Made by a program: the position numbers and the translations under genes
The notes under the pieces: generated by a model
The model's input: the letters and a program-made list of their open reading frames with translations, nothing else
Told to the model about the DNA's origin: nothing
Databases searched by the model: none
Part shown: piece after piece, positions 7,936 through 17,208 of the stretch
Layout of the letters: each line of letters begins with the position of its first letter
Position numbering within the stretch: the first letter of the stretch is position 1
DNA from: Ruminococcus flavefaciens
Lineage (GTDB): Bacteria > Bacillota > Clostridia > Oscillospirales > Ruminococcaceae
Direction: 5' to 3'
NCBI GenBank assembly: GCA_002371825.1
Contig: DFHF01000053.1
Coordinates: forward strand, 62,001 to 126,000
Length of the DNA stretch: 64,000 bases

Positions 7936-8775
7936 TCAGCCCTCCAATTCCTTTAACTGTGCCTTGAGCTCGGACATAGCCTGCTCATACTGCTCCTTGT
8001 TGGGAGCTGTACCGTGCCAGCCCACCTGATTTTCCATGAATGATACGCCCTTGCCCTTTACGGACTTCTGGATTATAGCTACAGGCTTGTCTGTGATCTT
8101 TGAAGCCTCGTCAAAAGCAGCCTCAATGCTGTCAAAGTCGTGAGCGTCCATAGTTATAACGTGCCAGCCGAAAGCAGCGAACTTATCTGTGATAGGCTCA
8201 GGAGAGCATACCTCTGTAACAGGGCCGTCGATCTGGAGGCCATTGTTATCAACAACTGCAACGAGGTTTCCGAGGCCGTAGTGAGCAGCAAACATAGCTG
8301 CCTCCCATACCTGACCCTCTTCTATCTCGCCGTCGCCGAGGATAGTGTATACATTATAGGACTTTCCGTCAAGCTTTCCTGCAAGAGCCATTCCGCAGGC
8401 AGCTGAGATACCCTGTCCAAGAGAACCGCTTGACATATCAATGCCGGGGATGTGTATACAGGGATGTCCCTGAAGAAGCGCTCCGATATGACGGAGAGAC
8501 TTCAGCTCCTCCTCCGGAAAATATCCCTTAAGAGCCAGTACAGAATAGAGTGCGGGAGCGGTATGTCCCTTTGAGAGCACAAATCTGTCTCTGTCAGCAG
8601 CTTCAGGGTCCTTAGGGTCAACGTTCATCTTGTTGTAGTAAAGGTATGTCAGAGTGTCGCTTATTGAGAGCGAACCGCCGGGATGTCCGGATTTAGCGTT
8701 ATAAGTTCCCTCAATAACGCCCATTCTTACCTTACAGGCGATCTTTTGCAGATCTTTTTTCATTGATGCGTCCAT
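7936..8775 (-). CDS. transketolase, N-terminal (TPP-binding) subunit
   Basis: A 279-residue subunit with the thiamine diphosphate motif running from GDGEIEEGQVWEAAMFA to VAVVDNN, and the substrate-site segments SGHPGGSLS and SKGHTAPALY typical of transketolases. It needs the downstream C-terminal subunit to complete the active site between protomers. The last gene upstream on this strand is a lipoprotein gene about 45 bases away; the link to it is unclear. Confidence 0.93.
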   Translation of the reverse strand: MDASMKKDLQKIACKVRMGVIEGTYNAKSGHPGGSLSISDTLTYLYYNKMNVDPKDPEAADRDRFVLSKGHTAPALYSVLALKGYFPEEELKSLRHIGALLQGHPCIHIPGIDMSSGSLGQGISAACGMALAGKLDGKSYNVYTILGDGEIEEGQVWEAAMFAAHYGLGNLVAVVDNNGLQIDGPVTEVCSPEPITDKFAAFGWHVITMDAHDFDSIEAAFDEASKITDKPVAIIQKSVKGKGVSFMENQVGWHGTAPNKEQYEQAMSELKAQLKELEG

Positions 8776-8820
8776 AATAACCTCCAGTTTTATTACTCAA
8801 CGGCAGGAACCGTCTTTTTA

Positions 8821-10083
8821 TTATTTGAGGACGATCTCAGAGATCGTCATATCATCATATTTATTTCCCTTTTCGACCTCAGTCACAGTTATCCTGAGCT
8901 TTGTAACTCCAAATAGTCCGACAGGCAGGCACCTGGGATATTTGGGGATGTAGCTGGTCGGAAGGCAGAATTTACTCTTCATCGGATATTCTCCGTTGGT
9001 CTCTATCTCTATTTCAGAAGGCCGGCAGTTCTTGTAGAATGTATCAGAATCCGTAAGCAGGCCGTTGTATATAGCCAGGAATCCTCCGGCAGGCCCTCCT
9101 GAAAGGCTGATATCGACATACTCGCCCTTGCCTGTGCCCTCCTTGCCCTCGCACCAGCAGGTGCTAAGGTCTCCGTCGAAGAGATTCTCCGGACCATAGG
9201 TATGAGTTTTGCTGCCGTCCTTTATAGGCTCCATCACTGAGCTTGCTGATGCAGACGGACTAAGATCACTGCTGCCCATATCCTTTATACAGATGACCTC
9301 CAGCTTCGGGTCATAGTTCACTATATCCTTTGCGGCTATGTCCATATATCCTTCTCTATTAAGCTTGCCTTCGTTTAGATCACGGATAAGCTGACCTTCA
9401 AGACTGAAATGTAGCTCAATCTCAGCATTGGATCCCCTGTTCATATAGCCATAGTATACCGAAGCAGGTGCGCCGCAGAAGTACTCACCCAGATCTCCGC
9501 CGGAAACCGGAAAGTCTCCAAGGAAATTGCTGCATTCCTTATACGTCATCCCCACACGGAAATCATCCACCGCCGGGCCGCCGGAATAAATGTTTATCTT
9601 CTCTATTGTGGAGCTGCTGTCTGCCAGGAGCTTTTTAATATCATCGCTGACCTCCGGGAAATTCTCCCTGTCCTCGATAAGATCATTCTGGGATTTATCT
9701 GTGAAGTAGAATTTCACGTTAGGGAAGATCTCATAGTTGTACATGGCATATATACCGGGCAGATAGTCCATTTCAAGCTCAAATTCCCCGTCCATCAGAG
9801 CGGAGATCTCGCTGACCTTCTTACCAATGAATTCCGGCATATAGCTGTCTTTCTTCCAGACCACAGGATCCACACTGGTATCTGCTGCTGTCGGAAGAGT
9901 TTCAGCCGGAGTGACCTCAGGGAGACTGGCCTCAGATGTGGTCTCCGCCTCTGAAGCTTCGGTGCTTTCCACAGTTACCATGACTTCATCCGATGAGCTA
10001 TCCTCCTCCGGCTCTGAACAGCCGAAAGCGGTGCAGGCAAGAAGTACAGCACTTAGCAGAGCTGTCAGTTTTTTAATGCTCAT
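8821..10083 (-). CDS. lipoprotein with C-terminal NADase-type glycan-binding (discoidin-like) domain
   Basis: A 420-residue predicted lipoprotein. A signal peptide with lipobox TAFGC places the lipidated Cys near residue 22, followed by an acidic Ser/Thr/Glu linker of about 60 residues. A middle domain of unknown function occupies about 75-260. The C-terminal region (about 285-420) contains YGPENLFDGDLSTCWCEG, a pattern seen in F5/8-type C and NADase-type glycan-binding domains. The ATG at 10083 has AGGAGG seven bases upstream, whereas the further in-frame codons lie inside the HAD gene. It overlaps that gene by 11 bases. A role in surface carbohydrate binding is an inference. Confidence 0.75.
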   Translation of the reverse strand: MSIKKLTALLSAVLLACTAFGCSEPEEDSSSDEVMVTVESTEASEAETTSEASLPEVTPAETLPTAADTSVDPVVWKKDSYMPEFIGKKVSEISALMDGEFELEMDYLPGIYAMYNYEIFPNVKFYFTDKSQNDLIEDRENFPEVSDDIKKLLADSSSTIEKINIYSGGPAVDDFRVGMTYKECSNFLGDFPVSGGDLGEYFCGAPASVYYGYMNRGSNAEIELHFSLEGQLIRDLNEGKLNREGYMDIAAKDIVNYDPKLEVICIKDMGSSDLSPSASASSVMEPIKDGSKTHTYGPENLFDGDLSTCWCEGKEGTGKGEYVDISLSGGPAGGFLAIYNGLLTDSDTFYKNCRPSEIEIETNGEYPMKSKFCLPTSYIPKYPRCLPVGLFGVTKLRITVTEVEKGNKYDDMTISEIVLK

Positions 10084-10900
10084 TTCCGCACCTCCTGATG
10101 ATCTCGTCAATCAGTTCGGCAACTGCGCCCTCATCGTTTGTCCTGGTCAGTATGAGATCAGCCTTTTCCTTGACTGAATCCTCAGCATTGGCAGGACAGG
10201 CTCCCAGGTCAGCAGCCTTTATCATTTCAATGTCGTTGTCGAAGTCTCCCACAGATACAAAGGTGAATCCCTCGAATCCGGGAAGCTTCCTGTATTCTTC
10301 AAGAGCCGAGCCCTTGCTAACTCCCTCAGGGAGCATCTCGTAGAACATATCCGATGACTTTACGAAGCTCAGTCCGCAGCAGTCGATATGCTTCACGAGT
10401 ACCTGTATGTAATCCATATCCTCAGGCGACATTGAGAACAATACCTTCAGCCAGCCGCCCTCCTCAATGCTTTCAAGCTCCTGATAGAAAGGAGTTATCC
10501 CGCATATTTTGGTATGGAGTATCTGATAATCGTTATTTCTGAAAACGTAAGTGCCGTCAGTTTTCAGCACCTCTCCGCCCAGCTCGGGCATTGCCTCAAG
10601 AATGGAAAGTGCAGTTTTCTTTGCGCTCTCCGGAAGAGGATGTGTGAAAAGCGTCTTTCCGGCAGTAAAATCGTGGATAGCCGCTCCGTTATACATGATA
10701 ACAGGCTCCTTCAGCTCAAGCAGTTCAAGATACTGCTCAAAGGACTGAATAGTTCTGCCTGTGGCCACGGAAAAATGGCCTCCCAGTTCTGTGAACCGCC
10801 TTATAGCATTTCTGTCGGCATCAGTTATATTCTTTTTTGAATCCAGCAGAGTGCCGTCCATGTCACTCAGCAGGATAACTTTTGTTATATCCTCAAACAA
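10073..10900 (-). CDS. HAD-superfamily Cof-type phosphatase
   Basis: A 275-residue member of the Cof/class IIB HAD hydrolases. The nucleophile motif LLSDMDGTLLDS gives Asp13 and Asp15, motif II lies around SVATGRT, and motif III/IV SVGDFDNDIEMI is near the C-terminus. Such enzymes dephosphorylate sugar phosphates or nucleotides; the substrate is not predictable. The start is a TTG at 10900 preceded by a G-rich Shine-Dalgarno (GGGGGG) at about seven bases; no ATG is available before motif I. It follows rluD by 12 bases and is probably co-transcribed. Confidence 0.88.
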   Translation of the reverse strand: MFEDITKVILLSDMDGTLLDSKKNITDADRNAIRRFTELGGHFSVATGRTIQSFEQYLELLELKEPVIMYNGAAIHDFTAGKTLFTHPLPESAKKTALSILEAMPELGGEVLKTDGTYVFRNNDYQILHTKICGITPFYQELESIEEGGWLKVLFSMSPEDMDYIQVLVKHIDCCGLSFVKSSDMFYEMLPEGVSKGSALEEYRKLPGFEGFTFVSVGDFDNDIEMIKAADLGACPANAEDSVKEKADLILTRTNDEGAVAELIDEIIRRCGNEH

Positions 10901-10912
10901 GAAGCCGCCCCC

Positions 10913-11827
10913 CTACATTTTTTCCAGCTTTCTCAGGACTGCCTGAAAATACTCCGGCAATTCACTTGAAAACTCCATGTATTCACCGGTTGACGGATGA
11001 ATAAAGCCTATTTTCCGGGCATGAAGGCACTGTCCCTCCAGTCCCTTGTATGGCTTCCCGTAAACATCGTCGCCAAGCACAGGATGTCCGATATAGGCCA
11101 GATGAACACGGATCTGATGAGTTCTTCCGGTCTCCAGGCGCAGCCTCACATGAGCATAGCCTCCGTACTGCTTCAGCACCTCATAGTGTGTCACTGCATT
11201 CCGGGAATTCTCCTGCGTCACGCACATTTTTTTACGGTCGGTCTTATGCCGGCCTATAGGTGCGTCCACTGTTCCTGAGGGCTCCTTGAAAGCTCCGACT
11301 GCCACTGCCTCGTATTCACGGGTGAAGCTGTGAGCTTTTATCTGCTCTGCCAGATGAAGGTGAGCAGCATCATTCTTAGCAACTATCAGCAGTCCGCTGG
11401 TATTCTTATCGATACGATGGACAATCCCGGGACGGATCACTCCGTTTATTCCGGAAAGGCTGTCCCCGCAGTGATGGAGCAGTGCATTTACGAGAGTACC
11501 CGTATAATTTCCGTGGGCTGGATGGACCACCATGCCCTTCGGCTTATTGACCACCAGCAGATCACTGTCCTCATAGACGATCTCGAGAGGGATATCCTCT
11601 GGGACAGCGTCCATGGGCTCAGGCTCCGGTATCTCAACAGTCACTTCATCGCCGCTGCGGAGCTTATAGTTCTTGCTGACTGATTTTCCGTTCACAAGCA
11701 CGCTCTCCTTTGACAGGAGCCCCTGGACAGCAGAGCGTGTCAGCTCAGCAATATTATCCGAAATATATTTGTCTATCCTGCTGCCGGCAGCTTCATCTGC
11801 TGCGGTCAGGCGAACTGTCTCACTCAT
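10913..11827 (-). CDS. rluD: RluD-family large-subunit rRNA pseudouridine synthase
   Basis: A 304-residue RluA/RluD-type pseudouridine synthase. An N-terminal S4 RNA-binding domain (about 16-65) precedes the catalytic domain, whose signature HRIDKNTSGLL contains the catalytic Asp140. The start at 11827 overlaps the lspA stop and has AGAGG upstream, matching the lspA-rluD (ylyB) order of B. subtilis. The precise rRNA target cannot be read from sequence. Confidence 0.92.
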   Translation of the reverse strand: MSETVRLTAADEAAGSRIDKYISDNIAELTRSAVQGLLSKESVLVNGKSVSKNYKLRSGDEVTVEIPEPEPMDAVPEDIPLEIVYEDSDLLVVNKPKGMVVHPAHGNYTGTLVNALLHHCGDSLSGINGVIRPGIVHRIDKNTSGLLIVAKNDAAHLHLAEQIKAHSFTREYEAVAVGAFKEPSGTVDAPIGRHKTDRKKMCVTQENSRNAVTHYEVLKQYGGYAHVRLRLETGRTHQIRVHLAYIGHPVLGDDVYGKPYKGLEGQCLHARKIGFIHPSTGEYMEFSSELPEYFQAVLRKLEKM

Positions 11828-12350
11828 TTTCAGCAGCCTCTTTTTCGGCTTTCTTTGCCTTTTCGATCTTAGGATCAATGAACAGGCCGTAAGCCAGAAG
11901 CATTATGAATGCAAATGTTACGCATATATCGGCAAAATTGAATATAGCGAACTTGAAGATCTTGAATTCAAACATATCGACTACATATCCATAGCGGGCA
12001 CGGTCGATGATATTGCCTATGCCTCCGGCTATGAACAGTGTTATTGCCGCTGTCAGGAGCTTTGAGCGCTTTCTGAACAGATACAGCGCCACAACTCCCG
12101 CCGCAAGAACGATCCCCGTGAACCCTATCAGAAACCAGCGCTGTCCGGACATACTTCCGAAAATAGCTCCGTCATTTTCCAGATAAGTCAGATCGAATAC
12201 CTTGAAGCTGCCGAAATGGATGAACTCCATAGATCCCTTGGGCTGAAGCTCATGTACAGCCCAGTATTTGATAAGCTGATCCGCTCCCACAAGAGCTGCG
12301 ATCGCCAAAACAAGCAGAATTGCTCCCAAGATCATTATCCTTTCAATCAA
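11820..12350 (-). CDS. lspA: lipoprotein signal peptidase II
   Basis: An integral membrane aspartyl protease that cleaves prolipoprotein signal peptides. Four hydrophobic helices are visible. The catalytic aspartates are Asp116 in GNIIDRARYG and Asp141 in FNFADICV, both in the canonical context. The start is uncertain: TTG at 12350 (176 residues) or ATG at 12335, which has AAAGG only three bases upstream. It lies between ileS and rluD, the usual Firmicutes order, and would serve the several lipoproteins in this window. Confidence 0.92.
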   Translation of the reverse strand: MIERIMILGAILLVLAIAALVGADQLIKYWAVHELQPKGSMEFIHFGSFKVFDLTYLENDGAIFGSMSGQRWFLIGFTGIVLAAGVVALYLFRKRSKLLTAAITLFIAGGIGNIIDRARYGYVVDMFEFKIFKFAIFNFADICVTFAFIMLLAYGLFIDPKIEKAKKAEKEAAENE

Positions 12351-12357
12351 ACAATAC

Positions 12358-12382
12358 GCCTGCCGCCCTTCAGACAGCAGGC
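12358..12382 (-). terminator. possible weak terminator between ileS and lspA
   Basis: The inverted repeat GCCTGC/GCAGGC lies just past the ileS stop. The following minus-strand run GTATTGTTT is only moderately T-rich, so it may attenuate rather than stop transcription into lspA. Confidence 0.35.
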
Positions 12383-12396
12383 AATATAGTTACAAA

Positions 12397-15174
12397 TCAG
12401 ACTTCAATAGCCATTGCACATCTCTCACAGAGTGTCGGATGTGTATGGTTTGTACCAACGTACTTGGAGTAGCACCAGCAGCGCTCGCACTTCTCACCGT
12501 CAGCCTTAGCGACCTCAAATACAGTCTCGCCATCAGCCTTGACTACCTCTACGCCGGATACGATAAGTATTTCAGCCAGATGATCTGCAAGAGAGTTATA
12601 CTTCTCAAAGTCTGCCTCTGAGCTCTTGATGATGATCTTAGCCTCAAGAGACTTACCGATAAGCTTCTCATTTCTTGCGTCCTCAAGAACCTTATTTGCA
12701 GCAAGTCTTGTCTCGTAGATGAAGTTCCACTTATCAACGAAATCAGCGCTGAATTCGATACCGGACTTCTCAGGCATCTGATTCAGGAATACACTCTCTG
12801 TATCATCGTCGGAGGTATGAGGCATGAACTGCCAGATCTCCTCTGCTGTGAATGAGATTATAGGTGCTGCAAGTCTTGCAACTGCGCTGAGGATACGGTA
12901 CATAACAGTCTGTGCTGAACGTCTCAGCTCGGACTTTTCCTTCTCGCAGTAAAGTCTGTCCTTGATTATATCCAGGTAGAAGTTGGACATATCTATTACA
13001 CAGAAGTTATGGATAGCATGGAATGCGATATGGAAATCGAATGCCTCATAGCCTTCCTTTACCTTATCAATAAGGTTATCCAGCTTCATAAGTGCCCATT
13101 TATCAAGCTCTGTGAGCTTGTCATCGGAAACACTGTCCTTATCGGGATCAAATCCCTCGCCGTTGCCAAGGTTTCCGAGGATGAATCTTGCAGTATTTCT
13201 GATCTTCTTGTAAGCATCAGAAAGCTGGCTGAGAATAGGCTTAGAGATACGGATATCGCTGTGGTAATCGGAAGAAGCTACCCACAGACGGAGGATATCA
13301 GCACCATACTGGTCTGTTATCTCACTTGGGTCAATACCGTTTCCGAGGGACTTATGCATAGTCTTGCCCTCACCGTCAACTACCCAGCCGTGTGTACAAA
13401 CAGCCTTGTAGGGTGAGCAGCCCTTGAATACAACAGATGTGAGAAGTGATGACTGGAACCAGCCTCTGTACTGGTCAGCGCCCTCAAGATAGAGGTCAGC
13501 AGGCCATGTAAGGCTCGGGAAGTCATCGCCTTCCATAACAGAGGTATGAGAAACACCGCTGTCGAACCAAACGTCCATGATATCGTATTCCTTTGTGAAT
13601 TCACCGCAGCCGCAGTCGCACTTTACGCTTGCAGGGATGAATTCGGAGGCTTCCTTTGTCCACCATGCATCTGAACCTTCCTTGCGGAAGAGGTCAGCGA
13701 TAGCCTTTATAGTAACATCGTTGTAGATAGGCTTTCCGCAGTCCTTACAGTAGATAACAGGTATCGGAACGCCCCATGTTCTCTGACGGGAGATACACCA
13801 GTCGCTTCTGTCACGGACCATGCCCTTGATACGGTCCTCGCCCCACTCAGGGATCCACTTAACGCTTTCGATAGCCTTTACAGCCTCATCCTTGAATCCG
13901 TTCACGGAGCAGAACCACTGCTCTGTAGCACGATAGATGATCGGGCTGTTACATCTCCAGCAGTGAGGATACTGGTGGACGATCTTCTGAGTTGCCAGCA
14001 TTGCGCCCAGCTCTGTGAGCTTAGCAGCGATAGCCTTGTTTGCCTCGTCGGTGTCCATTCCCTCGAACTCGCCGGCCTCGGCAGTCTGTCTGCCCTTAGC
14101 GTCAACGCAGACGATTATTCCGATGTCGTCGTAATTCTTGCAGACCTCAAAGTCCTCAACACCGTATCCGGGAGCGGTATGAACGCATCCTGTACCGGAT
14201 TCGAGAGTAACATGGTCTCCGACGATTATAGGTGACGGACGGTCATAGAGGGGGTGCTTTGTCTTCATGCCCTCCAGCTCAGCGCCTGTGAAGATATGCT
14301 CTGTGGTATAGTCGGTGATGCCGGCAGTCTCCATAGTAGTCTTTACAAGCTCCTCAGCCATGACATAGTACTCATCGCCTACATGAACGAGTGTATAGTT
14401 ATACTCCGGGCCGAGGCATATAGCCAGGTTGCCGGGGATAGTCCAGGTAGTAGTGGTCCAGATAACGAAGTAAACCTTTGAAAGATCAAGACCGAGAGAA
14501 GTGAACATACCCTTATCATCGGTAACATTGAACTTTACATAGATTGAATAGCAGGGATCATTTGAATACTCGATCTCAGCCTCTGCGAGAGCGGTATTAC
14601 AATCAGGGCACCAGTAAACAGGCTTGAGGCCCTTGTACATATAGCCCTTCTTAGCCATCTCGCCGAATACCTCGACCTGTCTTGCCTCATAAGCAGGACG
14701 GAGTGTAAGGTAAGGATAGTCATAGTCGCCCAGTGAGCCCAGTCTCTTGAAGCCCTTCATCTGGTTTGCGACCTGAGTCATGGCATATTCACGGCAGTGC
14801 TTTCTGAGCTCTGTAGGCGGGATTGCACCGTCCTTGATGCCGATGGTCTTCATAGCCTTAAGCTCGATAGGAAGTCCGTGAGTGTCCCAGCCCGGAACGT
14901 ACGGAGCACAGAATCCGGTCATATTCTTATACTTAACAATGAAATCCTTGAGAGACTTATTGAGTGCATGACCAAGATGGATCTCGCCGTTTGCATAGGG
15001 AGGTCCGTCGTGGAGAACATAGGGAGTTTTGCCCTTATTCTTTTCGATCATCTTATAATAGAGTCTTTCGCTCTCCCACTTTGCAAGAGTTTCCGGTTCT
15101 CTCTTAGGGAGATTTCCCCTCATCGGGAAGTCAGTTTTCGGTAAATTTAAGGTATTGTTATAATCCTGTGCCAT
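12397..15174 (-). CDS. ileS: isoleucyl-tRNA synthetase
   Basis: A 925-residue class I synthetase. The HIGH-type motif is HLGH in PYANGEIHLGHALNKSL, the KMSKS-type motif reads KTMHKSLGN, and the editing CP1 domain lies between them. The C-terminus ends with zinc-binding Cys pairs (CERCWCYSKY and CERC). The ATG at 15174 follows GGAAAA; an in-frame TTG at 15195 is an alternative closer to a strong AAAGGAGG site, with an 8-bp hairpin between. The gene follows divIVA as in B. subtilis. No T-box leader was recognised. Confidence 0.96.
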   Translation of the reverse strand: MAQDYNNTLNLPKTDFPMRGNLPKREPETLAKWESERLYYKMIEKNKGKTPYVLHDGPPYANGEIHLGHALNKSLKDFIVKYKNMTGFCAPYVPGWDTHGLPIELKAMKTIGIKDGAIPPTELRKHCREYAMTQVANQMKGFKRLGSLGDYDYPYLTLRPAYEARQVEVFGEMAKKGYMYKGLKPVYWCPDCNTALAEAEIEYSNDPCYSIYVKFNVTDDKGMFTSLGLDLSKVYFVIWTTTTWTIPGNLAICLGPEYNYTLVHVGDEYYVMAEELVKTTMETAGITDYTTEHIFTGAELEGMKTKHPLYDRPSPIIVGDHVTLESGTGCVHTAPGYGVEDFEVCKNYDDIGIIVCVDAKGRQTAEAGEFEGMDTDEANKAIAAKLTELGAMLATQKIVHQYPHCWRCNSPIIYRATEQWFCSVNGFKDEAVKAIESVKWIPEWGEDRIKGMVRDRSDWCISRQRTWGVPIPVIYCKDCGKPIYNDVTIKAIADLFRKEGSDAWWTKEASEFIPASVKCDCGCGEFTKEYDIMDVWFDSGVSHTSVMEGDDFPSLTWPADLYLEGADQYRGWFQSSLLTSVVFKGCSPYKAVCTHGWVVDGEGKTMHKSLGNGIDPSEITDQYGADILRLWVASSDYHSDIRISKPILSQLSDAYKKIRNTARFILGNLGNGEGFDPDKDSVSDDKLTELDKWALMKLDNLIDKVKEGYEAFDFHIAFHAIHNFCVIDMSNFYLDIIKDRLYCEKEKSELRRSAQTVMYRILSAVARLAAPIISFTAEEIWQFMPHTSDDDTESVFLNQMPEKSGIEFSADFVDKWNFIYETRLAANKVLEDARNEKLIGKSLEAKIIIKSSEADFEKYNSLADHLAEILIVSGVEVVKADGETVFEVAKADGEKCERCWCYSKYVGTNHTHPTLCERCAMAIEV

Positions 15175-15182
15175 TTTTCCAT

Positions 15183-15216
15183 GATCCCTCTTCAAAGCCT
15201 GAGGGATCCTCCTTTC
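15183..15216 (-). promoter_or_regulatory. hairpin between a strong Shine-Dalgarno and the ileS start
   Basis: A perfect 8-bp inverted repeat GATCCCTC (15183-15190) / GAGGGATC (15201-15208) lies directly downstream of GAAAGGAGG (15217-15209 on the minus strand) and upstream of the in-frame ATG at 15174. If folded, it would bring the Shine-Dalgarno site close to the start; if unfolded, the TTG in its loop could be used. The function is an inference. Confidence 0.45.
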
Positions 15217-15307
15217 AAGCGATTTATGAAACTGAGAAACGGCTTTCCTTCTGATGGGATGCCGCTCCTGAAACTATCCTGTTATCCGGACAAAGGGTGC
15301 CGGATGA

Positions 15308-15862
15308 TTATTCTTCTTCCTCTGCAGCAACAGCAGCAGCGATCTCCTCAGCAGTCTGGGGTTCATCTCCTGCAGCTTCCTCAAATGTCTCAGGCATAGA
15401 AGAGATGAGTTCGAGGTGGCTCTTATACATATCGAAGAGGCTCTTCTTGAAGTCAGCGACCTGCTGCTGAGCCTCGATGAGAGCTTCCTTCTCCTTAGCG
15501 ATCTCCTCACGGTTCTTTTCCATAGCCTCAGCGTGCTGACGGACAGCCTCATCCTCAAGGGCATCAGCCTTAGCCTTAGCCTCAGCAAGGATCTGCTCAG
15601 CCTTCTCGTTAGCCTCATTTATAACCTGATGGCCCTGCTTCTGAGCGCCGAGAAGAGCGTCCTTGAGAGCGTCCTCGTCACGCATATACTCTCTTACCTT
15701 ATCAGCGAGCACCTGTATCTTATTATTGGCCTCAGTGCGCTCTCTTTCCATCTCATCCAGTTCAGCCTCGAGCTGAGAGAGGAATTCGTCGATCTCTTCC
15801 TGCTTATAGCCGAAAGCGGCCTTTTCAAATCTCTTGTTTCTTACATCCTTTGAAGTAATCAT
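15308..15862 (-). CDS. divIVA: DivIVA-family cell division/polarity protein
   Basis: A 184-residue DivIVA/GpsB-type protein. The N-terminal membrane-binding domain contains ITSKDVRNKRFEKAAFGYKQ and EEIDEFL, the usual signature, followed by a long coiled coil rich in Glu, Lys and Ala to about residue 140 and an acidic Ala/Glu tail. It acts at curved membranes at the septum and poles. It sits in the conserved sepF-ylmH-divIVA-ileS-lspA cluster; the start follows AGAGGTGAATTAAA. Confidence 0.93.
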   Translation of the reverse strand: MITSKDVRNKRFEKAAFGYKQEEIDEFLSQLEAELDEMERERTEANNKIQVLADKVREYMRDEDALKDALLGAQKQGHQVINEANEKAEQILAEAKAKADALEDEAVRQHAEAMEKNREEIAKEKEALIEAQQQVADFKKSLFDMYKSHLELISSMPETFEEAAGDEPQTAEEIAAAVAAEEEE

Positions 15863-15874
15863 TTTAATTCACCT

Positions 15875-16633
15875 CTAAATATATTTCCGAAGAATAATGT
15901 GTAGGCGGCCCTTTTTCGTGGAGCCGTCAATGCCAGCCAGAACAAATCTTCCGCATCCTCTTATCGAGAGCACATCACCCTCGTGAAGTTCCGCCGAAAC
16001 GGATGAAGCGGTAAAGTGGTTTATATCAACTTTTTCAGAGCGGATAAGTGCAGCAGCCTTTTCACGGCTCAGCTTTGCAGCCAGGCTCACAACGCAGTCC
16101 AGACGCATGGATGCCACAGTTCCGCTGATATCCTGAAATTCCTGTTTCACGGTCAGTTCAAACGGGCGCTCGTCAGTTATCCTTACGCCCACTCTTCCGA
16201 TCTTTGAAACATCTGCGGTGATAAGCCTTGCAGCGACCTCAGTAACGAATACCTGAGCCTTCCCTTCATCTGTGACAATGTCCCCTATGGTCTCACGTCT
16301 CAGCCGCAGTCCCATAAAAGTGCCGAGGAAGTCACGATGAGAGAGCCTGTCCTCTCTTCGGAATGAAAAAGTCAGGCATTTCATCGGGAAGTCATCGATG
16401 ATATATTCGTCGTAGTAATCCGGATAGACTGCCAGCATTTTTCTTCTTGCTTCGGGGAAGCCTCCCCAGAGCATACTATGCAGTCCGCCGGCATTTCCTC
16501 TGCACCACTGCTGAGCCAGAGCGCACTGTCTCTCATCGAGAAAGCCGGAGAACTGAGCGCAGCTGTCACGTTCGCAGCGGTTTACCATATCGCTGAGTCT
16601 TGCGGTGAAGAGCTTATCCTCCTGCTCGTTCAT
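15875..16633 (-). CDS. ylmH: YlmH-family S4-domain RNA-binding protein
   Basis: A 252-residue protein with an N-terminal YlmH domain and a C-terminal S4 RNA-binding domain (about 180-245, containing KAAALIRSEKVDINHFTAS and GDVLSIRGCGRFVL). Members of the family have been linked to ribosome rescue and to cell-division gene clusters. Its ATG overlaps the sepF stop in an ATGA, so translation is coupled. Identity rests on architecture and synteny. Confidence 0.88.
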   Translation of the reverse strand: MNEQEDKLFTARLSDMVNRCERDSCAQFSGFLDERQCALAQQWCRGNAGGLHSMLWGGFPEARRKMLAVYPDYYDEYIIDDFPMKCLTFSFRREDRLSHRDFLGTFMGLRLRRETIGDIVTDEGKAQVFVTEVAARLITADVSKIGRVGVRITDERPFELTVKQEFQDISGTVASMRLDCVVSLAAKLSREKAAALIRSEKVDINHFTASSVSAELHEGDVLSIRGCGRFVLAGIDGSTKKGRLHIILRKYI

Positions 16634-17112
16634 CAGATGAATACGCCGTTATTCTCAAGCTCTCCAACGAGGTCCTCACCGATGAATCCCACATTGTAGG
16701 GAGTGATGATATAAGTGAGGTTAGCCACAGGCTTGAGGCTTCCGCCGTTTGCATAGGCAACGCCAACGAGGAAGTCGATGATCCTTCTCTTGTTCTCAGG
16801 AGAAGCGGTCTCCAGGTTGAGAACGACAGTCTTCTTAGCGATAAGGTGATCGGCGATCTGCTTAGCATCTGTGAAAGCAGAGGGCTTTACGAGCACTACC
16901 TGAAGCTGAGCTGTAGTCTGGATATTAACTACCTTATTTCTTCTGTTTGTGCTTTCTCTCTCGCTTGAAGCCATGGAAGGCTCATCCTGATCTATAGACT
17001 GGAAGCTTGATCTCTCAGGTGCCGGATTGTGACGTGCAGGCACATCAGTGGGATCAAAATCATCGTCTTCAGGAGCGAAGAAAAACTCCTTGATGTTCTC
17101 GAACAGTTTCAT
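16633..17112 (-). CDS. sepF: SepF cell division protein
   Basis: A 159-residue FtsZ-anchoring protein. The N-terminal amphipathic membrane anchor MKLFENIKEFFF is followed by an acidic Pro-rich linker, and the globular SepF domain covers about 70-155 (KTVVLNLETASPENKRRIIDFLVG). It tethers FtsZ to the membrane and shapes the septum. It lies between yggS and ylmH as in other Firmicutes, although no ylmG is present here. Confidence 0.93.
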   Translation of the reverse strand: MKLFENIKEFFFAPEDDDFDPTDVPARHNPAPERSSFQSIDQDEPSMASSERESTNRRNKVVNIQTTAQLQVVLVKPSAFTDAKQIADHLIAKKTVVLNLETASPENKRRIIDFLVGVAYANGGSLKPVANLTYIITPYNVGFIGEDLVGELENNGVFI

Positions 17113-17208
17113 TTTTTACTCCGTTTCTCCGCATTATTGATATATTTTTTTATCTTTACACAGAACAAATGCGGAACATTCCGTGCTGTTTCAGCATACC
17201 GCTGTAAG

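Noticed and set aside
6984..8775. Frameshifted single transketolase gene
   Set aside because: The two halves have separate starts, a four-base spacer and domain boundaries typical of naturally split clostridial transketolases.
15175..15307. T-box riboswitch upstream of ileS
   Set aside because: The region lacks the AGGGTGG-N-ACC T-box sequence and a specifier arm; only a short hairpin near the start is present.
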